From assembly GCA_001899635.1 (NCBI GenBank), contig MKVQ01000031.1:39618-103617 (forward strand): DNA of 64,000 nucleotides, in the 5' to 3' direction. This stretch comes from Myxococcales bacterium 68-20. GTDB taxonomy: Bacteria > Myxococcota_A > Polyangia > Polyangiales > Polyangiaceae. Shown piece by piece: positions 26,659 through 33,983 of this stretch. The notes beneath the pieces were generated by a model. The model had not been told where the DNA came from. It worked only from the letters and a program-made list of their open reading frames with translations, and ran no database searches. Every line of letters begins with the position of its first letter. The first letter of the stretch is position 1. Both the position numbers and the translations under genes were made by a program.

Positions 26659-27285
26659 TCAGCCCGACCGCGCGACGCCGGTCGCAAGCACGAGCATGAG
26701 CATCGCCGTCCCGGCGTCGAGCCATCGCCACGCCGAACGGCGCGCGAACAGCGGCGACAAGCGGCGCGCGCCGTACCCCAGAACGACGTACCAAAGGGCG
26801 CACGCTACCGTCGCGCCGAGGACGAAAGGCAGGCGCCCCGCCGCCGGCTCCGTGCCACCGATGGCCCCAAGGAGGACCACGGCGTCGAGGTAAGCGAGCG
26901 GGTTCAAGTAGATGAAGGCGAGGGCAGTCAGAAGCGTTCGCTTCAGCGAAACGCCCTCCGTGCTCGACATGGCGAGCGAACCGCTACGAGCGAGCAGCGA
27001 CCGGCGGAGGGCGAGCAAGCCGTAACCGGCGAGGAAGGCCGCGCCCCCCCAGCGCGCGACGGTGAGGAGCTTCGGGCTCTCGGCGACGAACGCGCCGAAG
27101 CCGAAGACGCCGGCCGCGATGAGGAGCACGTCCGAGGCGATGCACAGCAGCGCCACCGGCAAGATGTGCCGAGCGCCGATACCGAGCCGCAAGATATACG
27201 CGTTCAGAGGCCCGACCGCCGCGACCAGGGAAGCCGCCGCCGCGAACCCCACCGGAAACGACTGCCAGTTCATCGACCCGTTCAT
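26659..27285 (-). CDS. argO: LysE/ArgO-type amino acid exporter
   Basis: ArgO exports arginine (and sometimes lysine) across the inner membrane. The protein has about 208 aa and six helices. The family signature is present: VGFAAAASLVAAVGPLNAYIL at the N-terminus and LTALAFIYLNPLAYLDAVVLLG near residue 130. Three nearby ATGs exist (27291, 27285, 27273); 27285 is a compromise. The divergent neighbour at 27354 is an ArgP-type regulator, the classic pairing, with a palindrome in the gap. Confidence 0.85.
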   Translation of the reverse strand: MNGSMNWQSFPVGFAAAASLVAAVGPLNAYILRLGIGARHILPVALLCIASDVLLIAAGVFGFGAFVAESPKLLTVARWGGAAFLAGYGLLALRRSLLARSGSLAMSSTEGVSLKRTLLTALAFIYLNPLAYLDAVVLLGAIGGTEPAAGRLPFVLGATVACALWYVVLGYGARRLSPLFARRSAWRWLDAGTAMLMLVLATGVARSG

Positions 27286-27320
27286 GGGCATCGGACTAGC
27301 GCGCGGGCCCATGTAGACAA

Positions 27321-27346
27321 GCTAAAGTTCCTGAACATACTTTAGC
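27321..27346. promoter_or_regulatory. argO/argP intergenic operator candidate
   Basis: GCTAAAGT (27321-27328) and ACTTTAGC (27339-27346) are perfect 8-bp inverted repeats spaced by 10 bases. They sit between divergent argO and argP, 7 bases before the argP ATG. An interrupted palindrome of this kind with T-N11-A-like spacing suits a LysR-type dimer, so this is the probable ArgP site. Confidence 0.65.
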
Positions 27347-27353
27347 GCTGCTA

Positions 27354-28313
27354 ATGAATGACTATCTCCAGCTCGCCGCCCTCGTGGCGGTCCTTCGTGA
27401 AGGCAGCTTCGAGCGCGCCGCCGCGGTCCTCCACGTCACGCCTTCCGCGATCTCACAACGGATCAAGCAGCTCGAAGAGGCGGTCGGCGGCCTGTTGGTG
27501 CTGCGCGGCAAGCCGTGCACGCCGACGCGCCTGGGCGAGCGCTATTACCGGCACGCGCTGCAGGTCGAGCTCCTCGAGTCCGACCTCGCCGAGGAGCTCG
27601 CGCCCGGGCAGCGACGCGCCAAGGGCACGAACGCGCCCCCCATCGCGATCGCGGTCAACAACGACAGCCTCGCGACGTGGGTGCTCCCGGCGCTCGCGGC
27701 CTTCTCCGACGAGACCGGGCTCTGCGTGAAGCTCGAGGTCGACGACGAAGCGCACACGGCCGAATGGCTGCGCACGGGACGGGTGCTCGGCGCGATCACC
27801 GCGGAAGCGACGCCGGTGCAGGGCTGCCTCGTGGAGCCCCTCGGCACGATGCGCTACCGCGCGACCGCGAGCCGGGCCTACGCGCGACGCTGGTTTCCTC
27901 ATGGGGTGACGCGCGAAGCGCTGAGCATCGCCCCTGCCCTCCTCTTCGATCGGAAGGACGCCCTCGAGACGCGCTTCGTCGAGCGCGTCCTCGGCTTTCG
28001 CAACGTAGCGCTCGTCGCGCACGGGATCCCTTCGACCCCGGCGTTCGTCGAAGCCACGATGCTCGGCCTCGGATGGGGAATGAACGTGGAGCCGCTCGTC
28101 ATCGAGCACCTCCGGCGCGGGCGCCTCGTCGATCTCGTCGAAGGAAAGTCGATGACGGTGGCGCTCTACTGGCAACACTGGCGCCTCGAATCGACCACGC
28201 TCGCCGCGCTCACCCGCGCGCTCACGAAGCAAGCGCGTCTGCACCTCGGCAAGGCGCGCGCCGGCGCCTCGTCTTCCGGGCGGCGGCCGAAGGCGGTCGG
28301 GGCGCAGGGATAG
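27354..28313 (+). CDS. argP: ArgP-type LysR transcriptional regulator
   Basis: ArgP senses lysine/arginine and activates argO. The 319-aa protein has the LysR winged helix at residues 4-62 (LAALVAVLREGSFERAAAVL, VTPSAISQRIKQLEEAVGG, GERYYRHA). The effector domain (about 95-295) has ArgP-type features such as AIAVNNDSLATWVLPAL, RYRATASRAYARRWFPHGV, LLFDRKDALETRFVERV and GLGWGMNVEPLV. The ATG at 27354 overlaps the promoter palindrome region, suggesting autorepression. The C-terminal 20 residues are a basic, low-complexity tail. Confidence 0.9.
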   Translation: MNDYLQLAALVAVLREGSFERAAAVLHVTPSAISQRIKQLEEAVGGLLVLRGKPCTPTRLGERYYRHALQVELLESDLAEELAPGQRRAKGTNAPPIAIAVNNDSLATWVLPALAAFSDETGLCVKLEVDDEAHTAEWLRTGRVLGAITAEATPVQGCLVEPLGTMRYRATASRAYARRWFPHGVTREALSIAPALLFDRKDALETRFVERVLGFRNVALVAHGIPSTPAFVEATMLGLGWGMNVEPLVIEHLRRGRLVDLVEGKSMTVALYWQHWRLESTTLAALTRALTKQARLHLGKARAGASSSGRRPKAVGAQG

Positions 28314-28336
28314 AGCCTCTTCGGCTCGAAGGAACC

Positions 28337-29239
28337 TCAAACGGTTCGGGCGATGTCGGCGATCGTCTCGCGCAGCCACCTCGCGGCCGGGTCCGCTGCC
28401 TGCCGGGAATGCCAGACCTGACCGATCTTGCCCACCGGCAGCGGGAGCGGCGGCGGATGGACGCGTAGGCCGAACGTCTTCACGAACGGCTCGACGGCTC
28501 GGCGACTCATCGCAGCGACGAAGTCGGTATCCGCGATGAGTCGCGGCACCATCAAGAAGTGAGACACACGCGCGCCGACGTGGCGCTTCATGCCTCGCTT
28601 CGCGAGAGCAATGTCCACCGACCCGACACCGTCTCGAGTCTGCGAGACGATGACGTGGTCGAGCGTGAGGTAGCGCGCGAGGGTCAGCTTCGCCCCGACG
28701 CGCGGATGTCCTCTCCGCACGATGCACACGTACCGATCCTCGAAGAGAAGCTGCTCTTCGTGCCGTGGAGGCAGCTTGCCGTAGAAGCCGATCATGAGGT
28801 CGACGTCGCCCGACGCGAGCGACGGCGGGATCTCGTGGAGGCCCCACGGCACGACGGCGATGCGGATCTTCGGAGCGACGGCGGCGATCCGACGGAGCAG
28901 CGGAGGCACGAGGACGAACTCGACGTAGTCGCTCAGCGCGAGGACGAAGGTCCGGTCCGTCGTCGCGGGATCGAAGCCCCCCGGCGCGAGCGTCGCCCCG
29001 AGCAACGCAAGCCCGTCGCGGAGCTGCGGTGCGATCGCCAATGCTCGCGGCGTCGGGACGATCCCGCGACCGACGCGATGGAAGAGCGGGTCGTCGTAGA
29101 GCTCACGGAGACGCTGGAGCGAGTTGCTCATCGCCGACTGGGTCACGCGGAGACGCGATGCTGCACGCGTCACGCTGCGCTCCGTGATCAAAGCATCGAG
29201 CGCGGCCAGGAGATTGAGGTTGACGCCCGAAACATTCAC
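28337..29239 (-). CDS. LysR-family transcriptional regulator (NodD-like branch)
   Basis: The 300-aa protein has an N-terminal helix-turn-helix (NLNLLAALDALITERSVTRA, RVTQSAMSNSLQRLRELYDD, LFHRVGRGIVPTPRA) of the type found in NodD/LinR-like regulators. A substrate-binding-like effector domain follows from about residue 90. It is divergent from the rhodanese-DoxX pair at 29327-30216, which is its probable target. The start ATG at 29239 lies 5 bases from a palindrome. The inducer is unknown. Confidence 0.88.
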   Translation of the reverse strand: MNVSGVNLNLLAALDALITERSVTRAASRLRVTQSAMSNSLQRLRELYDDPLFHRVGRGIVPTPRALAIAPQLRDGLALLGATLAPGGFDPATTDRTFVLALSDYVEFVLVPPLLRRIAAVAPKIRIAVVPWGLHEIPPSLASGDVDLMIGFYGKLPPRHEEQLLFEDRYVCIVRRGHPRVGAKLTLARYLTLDHVIVSQTRDGVGSVDIALAKRGMKRHVGARVSHFLMVPRLIADTDFVAAMSRRAVEPFVKTFGLRVHPPPLPLPVGKIGQVWHSRQAADPAARWLRETIADIARTV

Positions 29240-29243
29240 AGCA

Positions 29244-29261
29244 GTGATGTTGATGTATCAC
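29244..29261. promoter_or_regulatory. LysR-type operator candidate
   Basis: GTGAT (29244-29248) and ATCAC (29257-29261) form an inverted repeat with 8 bases between, directly upstream of the LysR gene start and about 66 bases before the rhodanese ATG. It is well placed for autorepression and activation of the divergent operon. Confidence 0.5.
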
Positions 29262-29326
29262 AAACATCCGTTGGATCGATTGGCCTCCGGAGCACATCTT
29301 CGAGGTGGGCCAAGGAGGCCCAACCG

Positions 29327-29701
29327 ATGAATGGCAACGCGATCTCCAACGCTTCGAATCCGGCGAGCAGCGACGTGATCAGCGTCGAGGAGCTGCATGA
29401 CATGATCTCCCGCGGGGAGCCGCTCCTCGTCGCCGAGATCCTCTCCGCGAAGCAGTACGACGCCGGCCATCTTCCCGGCGCACGCAATCTCCCACTCGAG
29501 GGCTTCGAGGCGACAGCGCGGACGGTCGCTCCCGACAAGGCGGCTCGTATCGTCGTCTATTGCGCGAGCAGCACCTGCGCGAACTCCGACATCGCGGCGC
29601 GGAAGCTCGTCGAGCTCGGCTACACCAACGTGCGCGTGTTCCGCGGCGGCAAAGCCGCCTGGACCGACGCCGGCTTCGCGCTCGTGAAGGAGGCGTCGTG
29701 A
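29327..29701 (+). CDS. Single-domain rhodanese-like sulfurtransferase
   Basis: The 124-aa protein starts at ATG 29327, preceded by AAGGAGG at 29312-29318. The rhodanese fold is evident: ISVEELHDMISRGEPLLVAE, YDAGHLPGARNLPL, an active-site loop VVYCASSTCANSD with catalytic Cys in YCASSTC, and LGYTNVRVFRGGKAAWTDAG. Single-domain rhodaneses transfer sulfane sulfur from thiosulfate or persulfides to thiols in the cytoplasm. The DoxX gene starts inside its stop codon (GTGA), so both are translated from one message. The pairing suggests a thiosulfate or oxidative-stress function. Confidence 0.9.
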   Translation: MNGNAISNASNPASSDVISVEELHDMISRGEPLLVAEILSAKQYDAGHLPGARNLPLEGFEATARTVAPDKAARIVVYCASSTCANSDIAARKLVELGYTNVRVFRGGKAAWTDAGFALVKEAS

Positions 29702-30216
29702 GCGCCCTCGTCTCGCGCGGGACCAAGGTCGCGCAGCGCCCGCAGGCGCCGAGCAGCCTCGCCTGGCGTGCGATCGAGACGTCGGACGACGTTCGCGGTC
29801 TCGTCGCGCGCGTCGTGCTCGGAGCGGTGATCTTTCCTCACGGCGCCCAGCACCTCCTTGGTTGGTTCGGAGGCTTCGGCTTCCACGGCACGCGTGCGTG
29901 GATGGAGAGCACGCTGGGCGTCCCGCGGATCGTGGCGGGCAGCTCGATCGTCCTCGAGCTCGCCGCGCCCATTCTCCTCGTCGTCGGAGCGGGCGGCCGG
30001 TTCGCAGCAGCCTGGATGGCGGCGTTCCTCGCCGTCGCCGCGAGCACGCATGCGTCGAGCGGCTTCTTCATGAACTGGCTCGGCAACCAGAAGGGCGAGG
30101 GCTTCGAGTACCACTTCCTCGCGATCGCGCTCGCGGTGACGGTCGTCCTCACCGGCTCGGGAAAGCTCTCGGTCGATCGCTGGCTGACGACGAGGGCAGC
30201 AGAGAGCTCCCGCTGA
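29698..30216 (+). CDS. DoxX-family membrane protein
   Basis: The 172-aa protein begins at GTG 29698 overlapping the rhodanese stop. Four helices are visible: LVARVVLGAVIFPHGAQHLLG, IVAGSSIVLELAAPILLVVG, FAAAWMAAFLAVAAS and FLAIALAVTVVLTGSGKLSVD. The first carries the FPHGAQHLLGWFG signature typical of the DoxX family, with the terminal G-x-G-x-x-S-x-D motif. DoxX proteins are inner-membrane components linked to thiosulfate:quinone reduction or redox stress. Coupling to a rhodanese fits that. Confidence 0.88.
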   Translation: MSALVSRGTKVAQRPQAPSSLAWRAIETSDDVRGLVARVVLGAVIFPHGAQHLLGWFGGFGFHGTRAWMESTLGVPRIVAGSSIVLELAAPILLVVGAGGRFAAAWMAAFLAVAASTHASSGFFMNWLGNQKGEGFEYHFLAIALAVTVVLTGSGKLSVDRWLTTRAAESSR

Positions 30217-30246
30217 CCGTCGTCGTTCTCAGCGCAGGAAGACGAG

Positions 30247-30281
30247 CAGCGCCTCGGTGGGCCGAGCTCACCGAGGCGCTG
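30247..30281. terminator. Bidirectional terminator between convergent genes
   Basis: CAGCGCCTCGGTG (30247-30259) and CACCGAGGCGCTG (30269-30281) form a perfect 13-bp stem with a 9-base loop, between the doxX stop and the stop of the minus-strand lipoprotein gene. Pyrimidine-rich tracts follow on both sides rather than clean T runs. Confidence 0.75.
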
Positions 30282-30305
30282 GAGGTCTTCCTTCTCGGCT
30301 CCGGC

Positions 30306-30992
30306 TCAGGTGCCGGCGGCGAAGGAGGCGGTGAGCTTCGCGAGGGCACCGGTCGCCATCGCAGGGATGCCGGTGATCTTTCCCTGCACGTCCTCGATGG
30401 ACTTCGTCACGTCCGCCTGCACCTGCTTGACGCTGTCCAGCTCCGCCTGCGCCTTGGCCTTCCCCTCTGCGCTGCCGAACGGATTCGACACCGTGACGGA
30501 CGCAGACGTCGAGATCTTCGTCGCGAGCAAGGGGACCTTGGCGGTGGCCGCCGCCACCTTCGTCGTGAGCGCAGCGACCTTGTCCGGCGTCGCCTTGAGC
30601 GCCGTGACCGTGGCATTGAGCTTGTTGAGCGTCGCTTCGACCTCCGCCTTCGCCTCTGCGCTCACGTCCGCGTTGAGCTTCATTTCGACCTTGCCGTTGT
30701 CGAACGTCGCCTTCGCCATGCCCGTGAGCTCGGCGGCGGTGAGGCCGTGCTTCTTCGGAAGATTGGTCAGGTCGTCGATGATGGCCTGGACGTCGTCGAC
30801 GGGCTTCGTCAGGCTCGCGACCTCTGCGTCGAGCTCCTTCGGAATCGCTTTCAGCTCCTCCATCGGCGTGAGCTCGACGGACGCCTTCGCGTTCGGCGCG
30901 TTGGGCTCTTGAGAGCCTCCGCCGCATCCGGCGAGGCTCGTGAGAACGACGGCAGCGCAGACGAGCGAAGTCGCAACGAGACTAGAGCGCAT
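30306..30992 (-). CDS. Coiled-coil lipoprotein
   Basis: The 228-aa protein has leader VCAAVVLTSLAGC with canonical lipobox LAGC. The mature part is almost wholly helical, rich in Ala, Lys, Thr and Val with heptad-like spacing (LNKLNATVTALKATPDKVAAL, SVKQVQADVTKSIEDVQGKI), so a long coiled coil at the membrane is likely. It is similar in texture to small structural or stress lipoproteins, but no family was recognised. The 259 bases upstream (30993-31251) hold its promoter; no sigma54 -24/-12 motif was found there. Confidence 0.75.
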   Translation of the reverse strand: MRSSLVATSLVCAAVVLTSLAGCGGGSQEPNAPNAKASVELTPMEELKAIPKELDAEVASLTKPVDDVQAIIDDLTNLPKKHGLTAAELTGMAKATFDNGKVEMKLNADVSAEAKAEVEATLNKLNATVTALKATPDKVAALTTKVAAATAKVPLLATKISTSASVTVSNPFGSAEGKAKAQAELDSVKQVQADVTKSIEDVQGKITGIPAMATGALAKLTASFAAGT

Positions 30993-31251
30993 GAGTAGTG
31001 GTCCCCTTCCTGAGTGACGATCGCGGCCCGGCTGGGCGCAGGCGATCGGGCCACGGTAGATGAGTTTCGCGCCGGTCGGGGAAGCGAAAGCGCGAGGCGG
31101 TGCGCGGGGGCATGCTCGCCGGATCGAAGCTCGGAATGGCTCGCTGCTCCGGCGCGAGGCGACACGGGATCGCCGAGCGAAGGATGCGGGACCGTGCGTT
31201 CGTCCGACCTTCGAGCCCTATGTGTGCAGCTTGCACGGGCGGCGCGCCGCG

Positions 31252-32832
31252 TCAGCTCTCGTTGCCCTTCGACGCCCGGATGCCGAGCGCGGAGAGCCTG
31301 CTCGAGAGCGTCGTCCGCGCGATACCGAGGTCGCGCGCCATTCGCGAGACGACGCCGCTCGCGGCGTTCAATGCCTCACGCAGGAGATCCTTCTCCTCCT
31401 CGTCGATGCGGGACCGCTCGTTCTGGAGGTGCTGCCATTTCGCGCCGATCATCTCGACCGCAGCGGGAGCCGCCCCTGCGGTCGGAACGCGGAGGGCGCC
31501 ATCCGTACCGAGGTCACGCGCGTCGAAGTGCTCGACGAGGAGCGCTTCCGCTTCGGGATCACGCACGAAGGCGCGATCGCGTGCACGCGCGATCGCCCGC
31601 TCGAGCTGACGCACGTTGCCCGACCACGGCAACGCCGGCGAGAGCAAGAGCCGGCGGACGTCGAGCGACAGCGCGAGCGTTCGCGGTGTGCGAGCGAGGA
31701 ACCGCTCGGCCAACAGCGGGATGTCGTCGCGCCGCGAACGAAGCGGTGGGACCTCGATCTCGAAGTGTGCGAGGCGGTGATAGAGGTCTTCCCGCAGGCG
31801 GCCGTCTCGGATCGCCGCTTGGACGTCGCCGTTCGTCGCCGCGATGATCCGAACGTCCGCTCGCTTCGGCTCCTGGCGCTCGTAGCCGAGCGGGCGGAAC
31901 GTCCCGAACTGGACGAAGTCGAGCAGGAGCCGCTGCGCGTTCGAAGGGAGGTTGAGGAGCTCGTCGAGGACGAGGGTGCCGCCCGCGGCGTACTCCACGA
32001 GGCCCACGCGCTTCGTGTTCGCGCCGGTGAACGCGCCGCGTTCGTGCCCGAACAGCTCCGAGGCGATCGTGTTGAGATCGTCGCTCGCCCCGAGCATCAC
32101 GCGCACGACCGGCTTGCGCCGGCTCGCCGCGGCGACCGCGTGGGCCAGCATCGTCTTGCCCGTCCCCGACTCGCCGAGCACCAGGAGAGGCGCCGATGAC
32201 GCGATCGCGAGCTCGACGTCTTCCGAAAGGCGCGCGAGCGAGCCGTAGCCGAGGAGCTCGTCGAGCGTGGGTGCGGGGCGGACGTCGAGGAGGTGGCTCT
32301 TCGCTTCCGAGAGCTCGCCCTGCACGTGCTCGTGACGCGTCTGCTGCTCGAGCAAGAGCGCGAAGACCGCGGCCGAGGCCACGAAGAGCTCGACGCGGCG
32401 CTCATCGACGACCCGGCTTCGATTGCGGAAGTCGACGTAGAGCGCACCGCGCGCTCGCGACGCAGCACCGAGCCCGAGCGGTGCGACGAGCGCAGCGACG
32501 ATGCCGAGCGACTGCGCGCTCGCCGACGGAGCCTGGTGCATCAGCGCGTCGAAGCGAACGACGGTGCCGGAGGTCATTGCCTCGCGCACGAGCGTCTTGC
32601 TCACCTCTTCGCGTTCCATCGCCGACAGCGGCCGGCGCGAGCGGCGCCCGGCGAGCGCTCGCGTCGTACCGTCCGGCTCGGACACGAAGACGATGCCGCG
32701 GTCGGCCTCGAGCACGTCGAGCACCGCGTCGAGGCCGTCGGCGAGGACAGCGTCACCATCGAGCGCAGCCCCGACGCGTCCGAGCAGGTCGCGAGCGAAG
32801 GCCCACATTCTCTCGTGATCGAGCTCGCTCAT
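31252..32832 (-). CDS. Sigma54-dependent transcriptional activator with GAF domain
   Basis: The 526-aa protein has three parts: a GAF-like sensor (about 20-170, DAVLDVLEADRGIVFVSEP, LYVDFRNRSRV), an AAA+ domain (about 195-420) and a Fis-type helix-turn-helix (about 485-520, VVSRMARDLGIARTTLSSRL). The ATPase has Walker A GESGTGKT, the sigma54-contact loop GAFTGA in ERGAFTGANTKR, Walker B GGTLVLDELLNLP and an arginine-finger region FRPLG...LREDLYHRL. It should remodel sigma54-RNA polymerase at unknown targets. It is the last gene of a minus-strand operon containing a Ser/Thr kinase. The kinase may control it. Confidence 0.92.
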   Translation of the reverse strand: MSELDHERMWAFARDLLGRVGAALDGDAVLADGLDAVLDVLEADRGIVFVSEPDGTTRALAGRRSRRPLSAMEREEVSKTLVREAMTSGTVVRFDALMHQAPSASAQSLGIVAALVAPLGLGAASRARGALYVDFRNRSRVVDERRVELFVASAAVFALLLEQQTRHEHVQGELSEAKSHLLDVRPAPTLDELLGYGSLARLSEDVELAIASSAPLLVLGESGTGKTMLAHAVAAASRRKPVVRVMLGASDDLNTIASELFGHERGAFTGANTKRVGLVEYAAGGTLVLDELLNLPSNAQRLLLDFVQFGTFRPLGYERQEPKRADVRIIAATNGDVQAAIRDGRLREDLYHRLAHFEIEVPPLRSRRDDIPLLAERFLARTPRTLALSLDVRRLLLSPALPWSGNVRQLERAIARARDRAFVRDPEAEALLVEHFDARDLGTDGALRVPTAGAAPAAVEMIGAKWQHLQNERSRIDEEEKDLLREALNAASGVVSRMARDLGIARTTLSSRLSALGIRASKGNES

Positions 32833-32853
32833 GATCGCTGCACCGCTCCGTGC

Positions 32854-33975
32854 TCAATACGCACGATAGCCGAACGTGAGCGGGAAGAAGAACGCGGTGT
32901 TGTCCGCGGTGCTTGCAAGCAGGGCGCCCGGTTGCGCAGCGATGACGTACTGGCCACCCGAGGTCGTGAGCACCGCGAAGGCGGCCTCGCCCATCGCACC
33001 GAAGACGAGGTCGGTCCCGTAGGGAACGTCGTGGGCCACCGTCTCGAGGCGCCCGGCGAGGAACGTCGCCCCGAGCCAGATCGACGACCCCACTCGGATC
33101 GAGGCTCCGGGACCGCCCATGAACGCGTAGCTGAACGGTGCGCCCGTGGACGGCTTGGCCTCGGGTCCGATCGCGACGAGCCCGCGGGCGAGGAGCTCGA
33201 AGCGGTCCGTGAGCGCGCGACCGATCTCGAGGACGGCCCCCGCCATGAGCTGCGTGGCATCACGCTGATTCGGCCCGGTCGAGGAGCCGAAGAGGTGGTA
33301 CGGGGTCAGCGCAAACGCCGCGCCCCATACGAGGCCGTCCGGACCTCGTGGCGGGGGCGGCTCCGCGTGGTCGGGTGGCGAGGTTTGCCCGGCATCCGCG
33401 CTCGGCGCCGATGGATCCAATGGAGCCGGCGGGACGGTGGGAAGGATCGCCACGGTGAACGTGTCGCCTGCGCCGGTAGCATCGATGTTGGCTTCGCCCC
33501 GCCAGCCGTCCCCCTGCGCGACGATCACATGGCGACCGCCCGGCACCAAGAACGCAACCGGTGACGTCGTCGGGAGCACGAAACCGTCGACGATCACACG
33601 CGCCCCCGACGGCGTGGTCTCGATGCGCAGCCGCGTCGACCGCGCCTTGATCTGGGCGATCGCGGCCTTCGCGGCGCTGCTCAGCTCCGCCTGATCGCCG
33701 GCCTCCGCGAGGTAGGTCTCGTACGCGTCGACCGCCGCTTGCGGATGCGACAGGTGCTCCTCGGCGACGCCGAGGTTGTAGACGATCGCCGGCGCGTGAT
33801 GCGCGGCGTCGGCACGCTCGAAGAGGTCCCGCGCGCGCTCGTATTCGCCCTCCTGAAGGAGACGAACGCCTTCGGCGAAATCACGACGTGCCGCCTCGAT
33901 GTCATCCGCTCGAGCGTCGGCCGCGAAGAGCGCGCCGACGACGACGAGCGCGCACGCCGCGATGCGCCTCGACAC
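32854..33975 (-). CDS. Secreted TPR/PEGA protein with barrel-like C-terminus
   Basis: The GTG at 33975 is preceded by GAGG with 6-base spacing and lies 8 bases after the kinase stop. Of the 373 aa, residues 1-23 are a signal peptide (RRIAACALVVVGALFAADARA). TPR-like helices (about 25-115) include AARRDFAEGVRLLQEGEYER and APAIVYNLGVAEEHL. A PEGA domain follows (about 118-185, RLRIETTPSGARVIVDGFVL, GGRHVIVAQ), then a Pro-rich linker. The last 150 residues are Gly/aromatic-alternating strands ending in FFFPLTFGYRAY, an outer-membrane-like terminal segment. This domain order is common beside kinase genes in Polyangia. It may bind the wall and sense envelope state. Confidence 0.78.
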   Translation of the reverse strand: MSRRIAACALVVVGALFAADARADDIEAARRDFAEGVRLLQEGEYERARDLFERADAAHHAPAIVYNLGVAEEHLSHPQAAVDAYETYLAEAGDQAELSSAAKAAIAQIKARSTRLRIETTPSGARVIVDGFVLPTTSPVAFLVPGGRHVIVAQGDGWRGEANIDATGAGDTFTVAILPTVPPAPLDPSAPSADAGQTSPPDHAEPPPPRGPDGLVWGAAFALTPYHLFGSSTGPNQRDATQLMAGAVLEIGRALTDRFELLARGLVAIGPEAKPSTGAPFSYAFMGGPGASIRVGSSIWLGATFLAGRLETVAHDVPYGTDLVFGAMGEAAFAVLTTSGGQYVIAAQPGALLASTADNTAFFFPLTFGYRAY

Positions 33976-33983
33976 GGTACGCC

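Noticed and set aside
30993..31251. Sigma54 promoter (TGGC-N8-TTGC) for the genes flanking the sigma54 activator
   Set aside because: No GG/GC pair with the right spacing was found on either strand in this gap.
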